Made by a program: the position numbers and the translations under genes. 18,131 nucleotides of DNA from Porphyromonadaceae bacterium UBA7048. GTDB taxonomy: Bacteria; Bacteroidota; Bacteroidia; Bacteroidales; Muribaculaceae. Location of the stretch: positions 1 through 18,131 of the forward strand of contig DLAL01000076.1 of the NCBI GenBank assembly GCA_002493945.1, written 5' to 3'. Positions 1-6,686 of the stretch are shown here, piece after piece. Position 1 is the stretch's first letter, and each line of letters starts with the position of its first letter. The notes beneath the pieces are model-generated. The model did not search any database. It worked only from the letters and a program-made list of their open reading frames with translations, and was not told the origin of the DNA.

Positions 1-47
1 ACAGGTTTATTACTATGCGCCTTTCGGGCGCATAGTAATAAACCTGT
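1..47. repeat. Perfect 21-bp inverted repeat (hairpin, possible terminator or element end)
   Basis: Bases 1-21 are the exact reverse complement of bases 27-47, with a 5-base loop (TTTCG). The outer part of the stem is A/T-rich and the inner part is GC-rich (GCGCC/GGCGC). The right flank is GTTTAAGC, so there is only a weak T-tract on the plus strand. It could be a bidirectional terminator for a gene left of the window or the end of a mobile element. The pairing may continue beyond the window edge, which cannot be seen. Confidence 0.7.
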
Positions 48-140
48 GTTTAAGCATAGAGATTGCAGAGGCGGAAAATGAAAAATTTTTTATCTGTACT
101 CCATGTAGCTTAGCTCTGAACGCACTGCGATTTGGAATCT

Positions 141-290
141 TCAATTAATTTGTGGCTTGCGCTCGAGAACGGACGGCGTGCCGTCGAAGGTGCCTGTCCG
201 GCGGAGGGCGCCGTCGGTCACGCGCAGGGTGTCGGGCTCGTCGTCGGGTGAGATGATGACGAGATTGTCACGGCGAATATACGTGTCCAT
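141..290 (-). CDS. Possible small hypothetical protein (49 aa)
   Basis: An ATG at 288-290 (minus) opens a 49-residue frame ending in TGA at 141-143. The product starts MDTYIRRDNL and is rich in Asp, Arg and Thr. Most third codon positions are G or C, as in the well-supported genes of the window, which favours real or recently real coding. An in-frame TGA lies directly before the ATG, so the frame cannot start earlier. No signal peptide, membrane segment or known motif is visible. It may be an intact small gene or the tail of a decayed one. I do not recognise a family. Confidence 0.3.
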   Translation of the reverse strand: MDTYIRRDNLVIISPDDEPDTLRVTDGALRRTGTFDGTPSVLERKPQIN

Positions 291-313
291 TCAGAATACT
301 GCTTGATGAACCA

Positions 314-364
314 CTCCCTGGTTCTTACCGCTTTACGGACTGGATATAGGTAAGAATCAGGGAG
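314..364. repeat. Imperfect 16-bp inverted repeat, candidate terminator after the KAP gene
   Basis: Arms 314-329 and 349-364 pair over 16 positions with one mismatch that can form G-U in one transcript. The loop is 19 bases. It lies about 50 bases after the stop of the KAP ATPase gene, where a transcription end is expected. No T-tract follows on the minus strand, so a classical intrinsic terminator is not proven. A 3' stabilising hairpin or a cruciform are alternatives. Confidence 0.5.
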
Positions 365-412
365 GGTTTCGCCAAGCCGATTAATTCTGTGCGTCTTGCG
401 GCATCAGATTTA

Positions 413-2383
413 TCACTTGAAGCCTTTCATCGCCTTGCGGAAATCGTAGTTGGCGATAAGTACATCGGCAATTGTATCTACGATTTTGTCCTCTTCGAAT
501 TGCGACGGCGTTTTGAGGTCTATCCAGAAGTGGGGGTTATTGGTTATGCTGTCGGACAACCATCCCTTGTCATGGAGGTATCTTAGCTCGTCGATGTAAC
601 TCGGGAAGTAAGTCTCGCAGCCTTCGTAGGTATAGCCGTTGAAGTACCACGTCCGCTTGCTCAGAAGCGGCGCGAGGACGGAGTCCAGCTTATTGAGACT
701 GTCGGCGATGACCGGTTCCTGCATCAGTTCGGCGAACGATTTGCCGGCAAGTCTGTCCGGACGGCTTATATAGAAATCAAGCCACAGACGCAGGGCTATC
801 TCCTTTTTTGCGTTGATCGACGGGGTGAATGTCACGTCGAAGCAGGTGTCATCATCAATCCAGAAGTAGACGCCGCCGTTTCCGGTGTTCCGTTTGAGCT
901 GCCATCTGTCGATGTCGGGGCGTCTTTCGTTGAGACGCTTCATCACGTTCTTATGGAGCTGCTGTATGAGTCTTTTCTTGTCAAGGTCTTCTGCCTTGAA
1001 CTCTGCGTTAATGCCTGTCACGGATGATTTATCCATGATTTCCTTCATCTTCTTGCCGAGCTGCTGCGCATCTGCCTGATTCGTCTTTTTAAGGATGTCA
1101 ATCACCAGATTCAGCAGCAGTGCGATGTCGTTGAGGCGCTGCGTCAGGTACGCGTCGGGCAGACATGCCGCTTCAAGAATACGCTCCCATTGATTGCCGG
1201 ATTCGTTTTCGGCGGAATCATAGTCCGCCTTGATTCCCATTTTCTGTGCGAATTCCGGTCCCCAGGATGTAAAGCACGAATCACTCGAGAGCATACGGTA
1301 TATCTTGGGATAGCATATCTGTATCGAGACAGTGATGAGATTGAGCAGTTTGTCGTCCAGCGTGTCATCTTCGGATTTATCACTTTGCGTGCTGCCGCAC
1401 TGTGCGATGCAGTCGAGCAGTGACAGCGTATTTATGAGGCGCTTGATTGACCGCGGATTCTTCCCTACAGATGCTTCCACGACAGTCGAAAAGAGCGCTT
1501 TAAGCTCCGGATTGGATGCGTCGAGAGAGTTGATGTATCCTATGTCCACAAGTGAACGGAGTACGAAATCCATAGGCCGGTAATTATTCACGGGCAGTGA
1601 AAACGGCACCTGGATGATTTTATCGAAGAATGAGCGGAACTCGCGTTCATTCTTGTCGGTGAGTTCGCCGAATTTCGGCTTCAGTCCTTTCACGACGACG
1701 TCATAATCGATGGCGAGGACGAATATGCAGTTGTCAAGAGTGAAGATATTCTTGAGTAGTTCAAGTATCTCGACGGCTACCGGAGGATTCAGACGGTCAA
1801 GGTCATCCACGAAAATGATGACTCCGCGCTTGTCTGCTTCCTTGATTGATTTCTGTACGGCCTCCGACAGGGCTTTCTTCAGATCGGATAATGACGCCGG
1901 CTCGATGTCCTCCGAATGTTCGGACAGCTGGGTCGGTACATTCGCCGCTTCAAGTCCGACTGCGAGCACACCGCCGACGCCCGGAATCGTCTTCAGACTC
2001 TCCCGCGCTCCCCGGTAGAGGAAATTGCCCGCACCGCGCAGAAAGCCTTTGAAAGTCTTTTTCGATGCCGCGTCATCTTTGGTCAGTTCGCGGACTAACT
2101 GAGCCAGTATCTTATAGACCGTTGCTTCGGGCGTCGACATCATGGAGTACTCCCACGTATTTATATCTATGCCGATGAATTGTGATTCGGGCGCGGAACA
2201 TAGCGCCCGTTCGAGCCGGGTCATCAGTGAGGTCTTTCCGCTGCCCCATTCGCCCTGCAAGGCGATAGTGATCGGTGCGGAAGAATTCTCGATGAACTTG
2301 ATCAGTCCGTTCACATACCGCTCTGTTCCGAAGTCGTTGATGTTCTCGTTGAACGGAAGGTCTGACAGTGATGTCTTTTTCAT
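413..2383 (-). CDS. KAP-family P-loop NTPase
   Basis: This is a 656-residue STAND-like ATPase of the KAP family (Kidins220/ARMS and PifA group). Visible motifs are Walker A GEWGSGKTS at residues 44-52, Walker B VIIFVDDLDRL at 188-198, the family block SFFDKIIQVPFSLP at 251-264, and the conserved GKNPRSIKRLIN at 308-319. A Gly/Ala-rich stretch at about 115-150 sits between the Walker motifs, where many KAP proteins carry membrane helices, but here it is only weakly hydrophobic. Residues about 455-656 form a further alpha/beta-looking region (Trp/Tyr-rich, with FDVTFTPSINAKKEIALRLW at 515-534) that I cannot assign. Bacterial relatives include F-plasmid PifA, which blocks phage T7, so phage defence is plausible but inferred. 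The gene stands alone. Its base composition looks less GC-rich than the genes around it, which suggests transfer. The family call is secure and the function is not. Confidence 0.9.
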   Translation of the reverse strand: MKKTSLSDLPFNENINDFGTERYVNGLIKFIENSSAPITIALQGEWGSGKTSLMTRLERALCSAPESQFIGIDINTWEYSMMSTPEATVYKILAQLVRELTKDDAASKKTFKGFLRGAGNFLYRGARESLKTIPGVGGVLAVGLEAANVPTQLSEHSEDIEPASLSDLKKALSEAVQKSIKEADKRGVIIFVDDLDRLNPPVAVEILELLKNIFTLDNCIFVLAIDYDVVVKGLKPKFGELTDKNEREFRSFFDKIIQVPFSLPVNNYRPMDFVLRSLVDIGYINSLDASNPELKALFSTVVEASVGKNPRSIKRLINTLSLLDCIAQCGSTQSDKSEDDTLDDKLLNLITVSIQICYPKIYRMLSSDSCFTSWGPEFAQKMGIKADYDSAENESGNQWERILEAACLPDAYLTQRLNDIALLLNLVIDILKKTNQADAQQLGKKMKEIMDKSSVTGINAEFKAEDLDKKRLIQQLHKNVMKRLNERRPDIDRWQLKRNTGNGGVYFWIDDDTCFDVTFTPSINAKKEIALRLWLDFYISRPDRLAGKSFAELMQEPVIADSLNKLDSVLAPLLSKRTWYFNGYTYEGCETYFPSYIDELRYLHDKGWLSDSITNNPHFWIDLKTPSQFEEDKIVDTIADVLIANYDFRKAMKGFK

Positions 2384-2437
2384 CTTGCCTGAGAACGTTT
2401 GTCGTTGTTTGAATCAAGTTGATGTCGCGGACAGTCG

Positions 2438-2455
2438 CCGGATGCCGGCATCCGG
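2438..2455. promoter_or_regulatory. 18-bp perfect palindrome upstream of the KAP gene
   Basis: The sequence CCGGATGCCGGCATCCGG equals its own reverse complement. It lies 55-72 bases upstream of the KAP start codon. It could be a dimeric operator or fold as a 7-bp hairpin with a CCGG loop in the leader. No TAnnTTTG promoter box is evident between it and the start, so its role is inferred from position only. Confidence 0.4.
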
Positions 2456-2548
2456 ACCGTGGCGGATTGATGGCCACAATACTCACAGTAATTTCTCATG
2501 ATATTCAGGTATCTTCGCGCCTCCGGCTGACGGGCTTCGGCATTTCCG

Positions 2549-2573
2549 GTTGTATCAAAAAAGAGGATACAAC
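2549..2573. repeat. Small 8-bp inverted repeat
   Basis: GTTGTATC (2549-2556) pairs perfectly with GATACAAC (2566-2573) around an A-rich 9-base loop. CTCTTTT follows on the plus strand. It could be a weak plus-strand terminator, but the stem is short and no plus-strand gene precedes it. Confidence 0.35.
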
Positions 2574-2795
2574 ACTCTTTTCGTCATCTCTTCGGTCAGG
2601 CTCTGGTATTGCTGTTGGGTCAAGAATTAGAAAAAGCAGCCTGTGCCCTCGTTGGAGGACGCACCGAGCAAGCTTTGACCGGTTCTTTCGACCCTTCAGT
2701 TAGATTTACCAGGTTTAACTGAATCGAGATATGGCCATTGCAAGTTAATGCAAATCGTTATGTATTCTTATTTTTGTCTTCTTATATTTCGAAAC

Positions 2796-2818
2796 TTATG
2801 ATTGTTATACAATCATAA
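2796..2818. repeat. 10-bp inverted repeat, operator-like
   Basis: TTATGATTGT (2796-2805) and ACAATCATAA (2809-2818) are perfect reverse complements separated by TAT. The element sits in an A/T-rich block, with a second, smaller dyad at 2846-2863 (ATATGTT/AACATAT). The shape suits a repressor site, but no intact gene starts nearby. Confidence 0.4.
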
Positions 2819-2908
2819 AATTACGGAATATTCGTGAGACAGACAATATGTTTTATAACATATTTACAGGCTGCATTATTACTGTGTCCGCGAAATGCAA
2901 GGATAGTT

Positions 2909-3091
2909 TCAGAGTATCTCTACTTTGAGCTCGCTTGAGTTTATGTAGCCAATCGTATAATCGACGTTATACTTCATCTTGAACTGACGCTGTTCTGTAC
3001 GGCCTAATTGGCGAAGGAAAGAACGGTAGCGCTGTAGTATAGCGGTCAGGTATTCGCGTCCCGAAGGTATCTCATCCACGATGATGCGCCC
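2909..3091 (-). pseudogene. Coding remnant, C-terminal fragment of unknown protein
   Basis: On the minus strand a 60-codon frame runs from 3091 to a TGA at 2909-2911. It looks like genuine protein: an amphipathic stretch around EYLTAILQRYRSFLRQLG, then KMKYNVDYTIGYINSSELK near the C-terminus. There is no ATG; the first plausible start is a GTG at 3077-3079, which would give 56 residues. An in-frame TAA lies just upstream at 3092-3094. A second frame offset by one base runs from an ATG at 3157-3159 into the same place, which suggests a frameshifted longer ancestor. That ATG lies inside a terminator-like hairpin, so it is unlikely to be used. I do not recognise the family. Confidence 0.4.
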
Positions 3092-3153
3092 TTAAGCGAG
3101 AGGTTTTTTCTTTGCCGCAGCTGAATGCCGGGGCCGTAATCCGCTGCAAATTT

Positions 3154-3198
3154 AGTCATATCCTGTATCATTCAGCGATACGGGATATGACTTTTTTT
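3154..3198. terminator. Hairpin terminator after the acyltransferase/VOC unit
   Basis: Arms 3154-3169 and 3177-3192 pair over 16 positions with one mismatch or G-U, around a 7-base loop. Seven T residues follow on the plus strand (3192-3198) and, read on the minus strand, an A-tract precedes the stem. It lies about 60 bases past the stop of the VOC gene. It is therefore best read as the 3' end of that minus-strand transcript and may work in both directions. Confidence 0.75.
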
Positions 3199-3253
3199 CT
3201 TATTCAGGACCTCGTTCCGTCTTTTCCCGGAAGAGAGTCCGGAATCTGTCGCC

Positions 3254-3640
3254 TCAGGCGCATAGTTCCACGATATTTCCTTCGGGGTCGGCGACGATGC
3301 TCTCATAGTATCCGTCGCCTGTGGTCCGCGGATTCCCGAGGATGACGACGCAGTCGGCACGCATCTGTTCGGTCTGTGCGTCGACTTTATCCTTGCCGCC
3401 AAGAGAGATAGCGATATGGCAGTAGCCCCGGTATTTATCCGGGATGCCGCGGTCGGCTATCTCAGGAACGTTCATGAGTTCCAGTCTGGCTCCTTCGTCG
3501 GGGAATGTCAGAAAATATGAAGTGAATTCCTTTGAAGGATTGTAGTACCGCTCGCCTGCGACGGCGCTGAAATAGCGGACATAGAATTCTTTGAGTGCTT
3601 CCGGGTCTTTGGCCCATATTGCGATGTGGTCGATATTCAT
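3254..3640 (-). CDS. VOC superfamily (glyoxalase/bleomycin-resistance-like) protein
   Basis: The product is a 128-residue single-unit VOC (vicinal oxygen chelate) protein with the usual paired beta-alpha-beta-beta-beta layout. It opens MNIDHIAIWAKDPEALKEFY and ends DPEGNIVELCA. The four expected metal-ligand positions can be placed at His5, Glu54, His75 and Glu125, so a metal-dependent activity such as a lyase or dioxygenase-like step is possible. The substrate cannot be told from sequence. The start codon overlaps the acyltransferase stop by 4 nt (ATGA at 3637-3640), which indicates translational coupling. The length is normal for the family, and the protein should be cytoplasmic. Confidence 0.9.
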   Translation of the reverse strand: MNIDHIAIWAKDPEALKEFYVRYFSAVAGERYYNPSKEFTSYFLTFPDEGARLELMNVPEIADRGIPDKYRGYCHIAISLGGKDKVDAQTEQMRADCVVILGNPRTTGDGYYESIVADPEGNIVELCA

Positions 3641-4812
3641 GACTGTGTTTTTGGATGAAGGAATTTAGCGGAAAGCCACGCCCGTACGGGTAAGTCATAT
3701 ACCTTTACGCTGGCGTAGGCTATCGCTATCGATGCGATGAATATACTTACGGCCACCCATATGTGTGTGCCCAGGGGAGCGTCGGCATGACGGGCGGCCC
3801 AATTCATCTGCACGTATATCATGGGGTAGTGGGTGATGTAGAGCGGATATGAAATCATGCCGAGGAACCGGCAGGCGGCTATGGTCTTCTTTCCGGTCAG
3901 CGGACTGCCTGCACCTGCGGCGACGATGGCCGGATAAACGAGCAGAATTACGATGGCACAGTAGAGGCCGTTCAGCCACTCGTGCGTCTTTCCGCCGATG
4001 TGGGGAACGACAAGAGTCGCTACTACAGCCAGCGAGCACCAGGTCATGGCACCGCGTCTGAGATTGATGCGTAGTTTTCCGAGACGGTAGAGCAGCAGAC
4101 CGCCGAAGAAGGGATACAACAGTCGGCAGACGCCTATATATATCTGGTCGGGAGTGAGACAGAATCCGCCTATCACGGTGTAGCGTGCATATTCGCGGGT
4201 CGCCAGCAGTCCCGTGACGTCAAGATTCATGGCGAGGTCGATGGTAAGGAATGACGACAGGAACACGAATACGGCAAGCACCGCGATGCTGAACCGGCGC
4301 ACAAACAAGGCATAGATTATGTTGGCCACATACTCCCACAGAAGCGACCATTGCGCGCCGTTGAGAGAGTTTATCTCCTGCCATCCGCGGATGTCCATCG
4401 ACGGCGGTGTAGGGAACATTATACATCCGAGTATCATGATGAGGAGTAGCTTCCACCAGGGCGTCTGCATCACGGATTCAAATTCGGGCGCACCGCTGAA
4501 ATAGAACCAGAATGCGCCGATGAGGCAACCAAGCACGACCATCGGCTGCAGGCGGATCAGACGCCGCTTGAAGAAGTCCCATGTCGTCATCCGGTTCCAT
4601 CGGTCGTCATATGCATAGCCTATCACGAAGCCTGAAAGCACAAAGAAGAAATCCACGGCAAGGTAGCCGTGATTGAGTATCTGGTCGCTCGGACCGGAGG
4701 AGTATGTCTCGAAGAGGTGGAATGCTACGACTATCATAGCGGCTACGCCGCGAAGTCCGTCAAGTATCTCGAATCTCGGTTTGGATGATAGGGGGATGAT
4801 TTCTGATGCCAT
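3637..4812 (-). CDS. Acyltransferase family 3 membrane protein (OatA/NolL type)
   Basis: This 391-residue integral membrane protein matches the acyltransferase-3 family, which transfers acetyl or other acyl groups to cell-envelope sugars. The N-terminal signature FEILDGLRGVAAMIVVAFHLFE (about 14-35) contains the conserved Arg21 and the catalytic-type His32. The second block, AVDFFFVLSGFVIGYAYD, lies at 52-69. About ten hydrophobic segments follow to the C-terminus. There is no extra SGNH domain, so it is the short form. The acceptor is unknown; O-antigen, capsule or peptidoglycan are all possible. It has its own promoter (4835-4863), is the first gene of a two-gene unit with the VOC protein, and is divergent from an AraC regulator that may control it (inference). 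Confidence 0.93.
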   Translation of the reverse strand: MASEIIPLSSKPRFEILDGLRGVAAMIVVAFHLFETYSSGPSDQILNHGYLAVDFFFVLSGFVIGYAYDDRWNRMTTWDFFKRRLIRLQPMVVLGCLIGAFWFYFSGAPEFESVMQTPWWKLLLIMILGCIMFPTPPSMDIRGWQEINSLNGAQWSLLWEYVANIIYALFVRRFSIAVLAVFVFLSSFLTIDLAMNLDVTGLLATREYARYTVIGGFCLTPDQIYIGVCRLLYPFFGGLLLYRLGKLRINLRRGAMTWCSLAVVATLVVPHIGGKTHEWLNGLYCAIVILLVYPAIVAAGAGSPLTGKKTIAACRFLGMISYPLYITHYPMIYVQMNWAARHADAPLGTHIWVAVSIFIASIAIAYASVKVYDLPVRAWLSAKFLHPKTQS

Positions 4813-4834
4813 ATTTTTGTCTGTTTTCAGACTG

Positions 4835-4863
4835 CAAAGTTAGCAAGTATTTATTTCACTCAA
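4835..4863 (-). promoter_or_regulatory. Bacteroidetes-type promoter for the acyltransferase gene
   Basis: On the minus strand the -7 box TAACTTTG lies at 4842-4835. A TTG for the -33 element lies at 4863-4861, with 18 bases between the boxes. This matches the sigma-ABfr pattern TTG-N18/19-TAnnTTTG. Transcription would begin near 4828, about 15 bases before the start codon. Confidence 0.65.
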
Positions 4864-4890
4864 TTTACCGAAATTTTGAAATAATTGAAC

Positions 4891-4898
4891 TATATTTG
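4891..4898 (+). promoter_or_regulatory. TAnnTTTG box next to the AraC-regulator start
   Basis: TATATTTG at 4891-4898 fits the Bacteroidetes -7 consensus. It ends only four bases before the ATG at 4903, so transcription would start at or very near the start codon. No TTG is found at the expected -33 spacing. The match may therefore be chance, or the mRNA may be leaderless. Confidence 0.4.
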
Positions 4899-4902
4899 CG
4901 GT

Positions 4903-5721
4903 ATGCAAAAATGCGCGTTCATATTCGACGATGTCCGCATCCCTCCCGAAAGGCAGATAGGGATGCACTCTCACTCGCAGTGGGAATTGTCATGTGTGGT
5001 CTGTGGAGCCGGAATCCGTACAATCGGTGATTTTACCGAACCCTTCCGTCAGGGCGAAATCATATTGGTGCCACCGAATATTCCGCACATATGGCGATTC
5101 GACCCGGCCATCACCGATGGGGGCAATATTGCCAATATGTCGGTATTCTTTGACTCATCGCTGACAGGCGCGATGAGGAATCTTTTTCCAGAGATAGAAG
5201 GTGCGCTGGCGAGGATTGAGTCGCTCGGCCATGCCGTATCCTATCAGGGAGCGCAATATCAGACCATCCGTCGCCTTCTGGAGCTAATGCACGGGCGGAC
5301 GCCGGAACAGCGGTTTCCCTTGATGATGGAGTTGCTTATCGCCATATCCGACTTCTCGGAGAGTATATGCACAGGTCGAGTCCGCGCGCTAACCCGTACC
5401 GAGCAACGCCTTGAGAATGTGAGAGTCTACTGCGCCTGCAACTACGACCGGCAGATAACGCTTGATGAGATAAGCCGGCACGTCGGTATGAATAAATCAG
5501 CGTTCTGCACCTTCATGCGCCATAACGCCGGGATGACTTTTTCCGAATACCTCAACAGCCTGCGCCTTGAGAGGGCCAAAGACAAATTGCTGCATACTGA
5601 CTGCGGAGTAGCCGAGGTAGCCGTCATCTGCGGTTTTCAGAACGTGACGTATTTCAACCGTCTTTTCCGCAAGAAATACGGCTGTTCTCCGACGGCTGTC
5701 AGAGGCGCCGGTCAGTGCTAA
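4903..5721 (+). CDS. AraC-family transcriptional regulator
   Basis: The product is a 272-residue one-component regulator. The N-terminal half is a cupin-type sensor: HSHSQWE at about 22-28, then a beta-rich stretch up to GEIILVPPNIPHIW at about 51-64, as in AraC proteins that bind small sugars or similar ligands. The C-terminal 100 residues carry the double helix-turn-helix: ITLDEISRHVGMNKSAF, then VAEVAVICGFQNVTYFNRLF, closing with FRKKYGCSPTAVR. I prefer the ATG at 4903 over the in-frame TTG at 4885 because the upstream codons overlap the putative -7 box. It is transcribed divergently from the acyltransferase with 90 bp between starts, so it may regulate that unit, itself, or both. The ligand is unknown. 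Confidence 0.92.
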   Translation: MQKCAFIFDDVRIPPERQIGMHSHSQWELSCVVCGAGIRTIGDFTEPFRQGEIILVPPNIPHIWRFDPAITDGGNIANMSVFFDSSLTGAMRNLFPEIEGALARIESLGHAVSYQGAQYQTIRRLLELMHGRTPEQRFPLMMELLIAISDFSESICTGRVRALTRTEQRLENVRVYCACNYDRQITLDEISRHVGMNKSAFCTFMRHNAGMTFSEYLNSLRLERAKDKLLHTDCGVAEVAVICGFQNVTYFNRLFRKKYGCSPTAVRGAGQC

Positions 5722-5737
5722 AAATTTATCCTGAGGG

Positions 5738-5941
5738 CTATCCTCTCCAGTACCGAAGGATTTCCCTTCCGGTGAGCTGAAGGCGCCCGTTGTCGCGTCG
5801 CGGTCTGGCGTCGATGCCGCCGCATCTGGCGCCTCTCTTCAAGTCGCGATAAAACTTGCCGCGGCTGACTCCGAGCAGGCGGATAGCTTCAGATACACTG
5901 TATATACCGGTAGGTATTACATCGGGTGGTTCATTTACCAT
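5738..5941 (-). CDS. Small excisionase-like helix-turn-helix protein
   Basis: This 67-residue protein contains a MerR/excisionase-type winged helix-turn-helix (HTH_17-like) at about residues 12-45: YSVSEAIRLLGVSRGKFYRD, followed by a basic wing (GGIDARPRRDNGRLQLTG) and a short final helix REILRYWRG. Such proteins occur as excision or regulatory factors on Bacteroidetes mobile elements and as stand-alone DNA-binding proteins. No integrase, relaxase or attachment-site repeat is visible nearby, so it may be a domesticated leftover. It converges on the AraC gene with only 16 bp between stops and no strong terminator there. The family call rests on the motif; its target is unknown. Confidence 0.7.
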   Translation of the reverse strand: MVNEPPDVIPTGIYSVSEAIRLLGVSRGKFYRDLKRGARCGGIDARPRRDNGRLQLTGREILRYWRG

Positions 5942-6089
5942 AATTTAAAGAAAGATTAAAAGTGGTTGACATTTACAATCTAAAGCCAAAGAGCTTATTA
6001 CGGTTTAACGCGCAATAAAATCTTTTAGTTCGTTATGTCTTGTATATTCAGTCCGTCAGACGGCGTTCGGGCTGCTGTTCCGCATGCTT

Positions 6090-6635
6090 CTATTCGTAAG
6101 TACCTTCGAAATGGTATACGAGCTGGCTGAACGGCTCATACTTTTCGCCGTCGACCCATAGTTCTGTCGGCGACAGGTTGAGCATGACGTTGTGACAGGT
6201 GTAGTTGGCATCACCGCCGAAATTCTGAGAGAATACTATTCTGACGGTCCCCGTGGCATCGGAGCGCGTCACATCGTCGGGATGCATGACGAAACTGTAC
6301 ATGTCGTCCATCTGCAGAAATTCGTAGCCTGACTTGACAGGGACTGTTCCGATTTCGCGCAGCCGCGCGGCGATGTTCTCGTCCCCGATAGTCGTGGCCA
6401 TCGGCACAAGGTCCATGTCGACTGTCAACGAATCCCTTGATACGGCTTTGCAGTCGAGCTCGTCGTCGATTCTGTCGCCATGATAATAGGAGACACGCAT
6501 CTTGCCATGGTATGTGCCTTTCATTTCGAAAAGCGCATTTTGAATCTCTAATGACGAAAACCTCGCCTCGTCGTTGTCGCAGCTTGTGATGAGTGTCAGT
6601 ACTGCAGCGAGTGCTATCGGAATTATTCTTTTCAT
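6090..6635 (-). CDS. Lipoprotein of unknown function (DUF4840-like)
   Basis: I start the protein at the ATG at 6633-6635, because it gives a clean lipoprotein signal: MKR, a hydrophobic core, and the lipobox LITSC with Cys19. The frame stays open to an ATG at 6663-6665, but that would put a polar ten-residue tail before the signal. The mature part is about 163 residues, acidic and probably beta-rich, with KGTYHGKMRVSYYHG near its start and a C-terminus of LVYHFEGTYE. From memory it resembles the Bacteroidales lipoprotein family DUF4840; this is unchecked. It should be anchored in the outer membrane or periplasm. It lies 51 bp after the res stop and could be read through from that operon. Its role is unknown. 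Confidence 0.8.
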   Translation of the reverse strand: MKRIIPIALAAVLTLITSCDNDEARFSSLEIQNALFEMKGTYHGKMRVSYYHGDRIDDELDCKAVSRDSLTVDMDLVPMATTIGDENIAARLREIGTVPVKSGYEFLQMDDMYSFVMHPDDVTRSDATGTVRIVFSQNFGGDANYTCHNVMLNLSPTELWVDGEKYEPFSQLVYHFEGTYE

Positions 6636-6686
6636 ATTTGTTCTTGTGGTTTTTACATTGACCATTTCCGTCGATGTTCGTCTCTG

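Larger units (their letters stand above)
2384..3253. other. 870-bp region without an intact gene
   Basis: This stretch separates the KAP gene from the acyltransferase/VOC unit. It contains an 18-bp palindrome (2438-2455), several small inverted repeats (2549-2573, 2695-2723, 2796-2818, 2846-2863), an A/T-rich block at about 2720-2880, a coding remnant on the minus strand (2909-3091), and a strong hairpin with a T-tract (3154-3198). The plus-strand frames between 2419 and 2722 lack convincing starts or motifs. The picture fits an old insertion or deletion site. Confidence 0.6.

Noticed and set aside
2590..2660. GGTCAGG followed later by AAGCAGCC, reminiscent of the signal-recognition-particle RNA core
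   Set aside because: In 4.5S RNA these blocks face each other within about ten bases around a GGAA loop. Here about 30 unrelated bases separate them and no matching stem is seen.
3157..3159. ATG at the head of a 37-codon minus-strand frame (MTKFAADYG…)
   Set aside because: It lies inside the stem of a strong terminator-like hairpin, and the frame stops soon after; kept only as possible evidence of a frameshifted relic.
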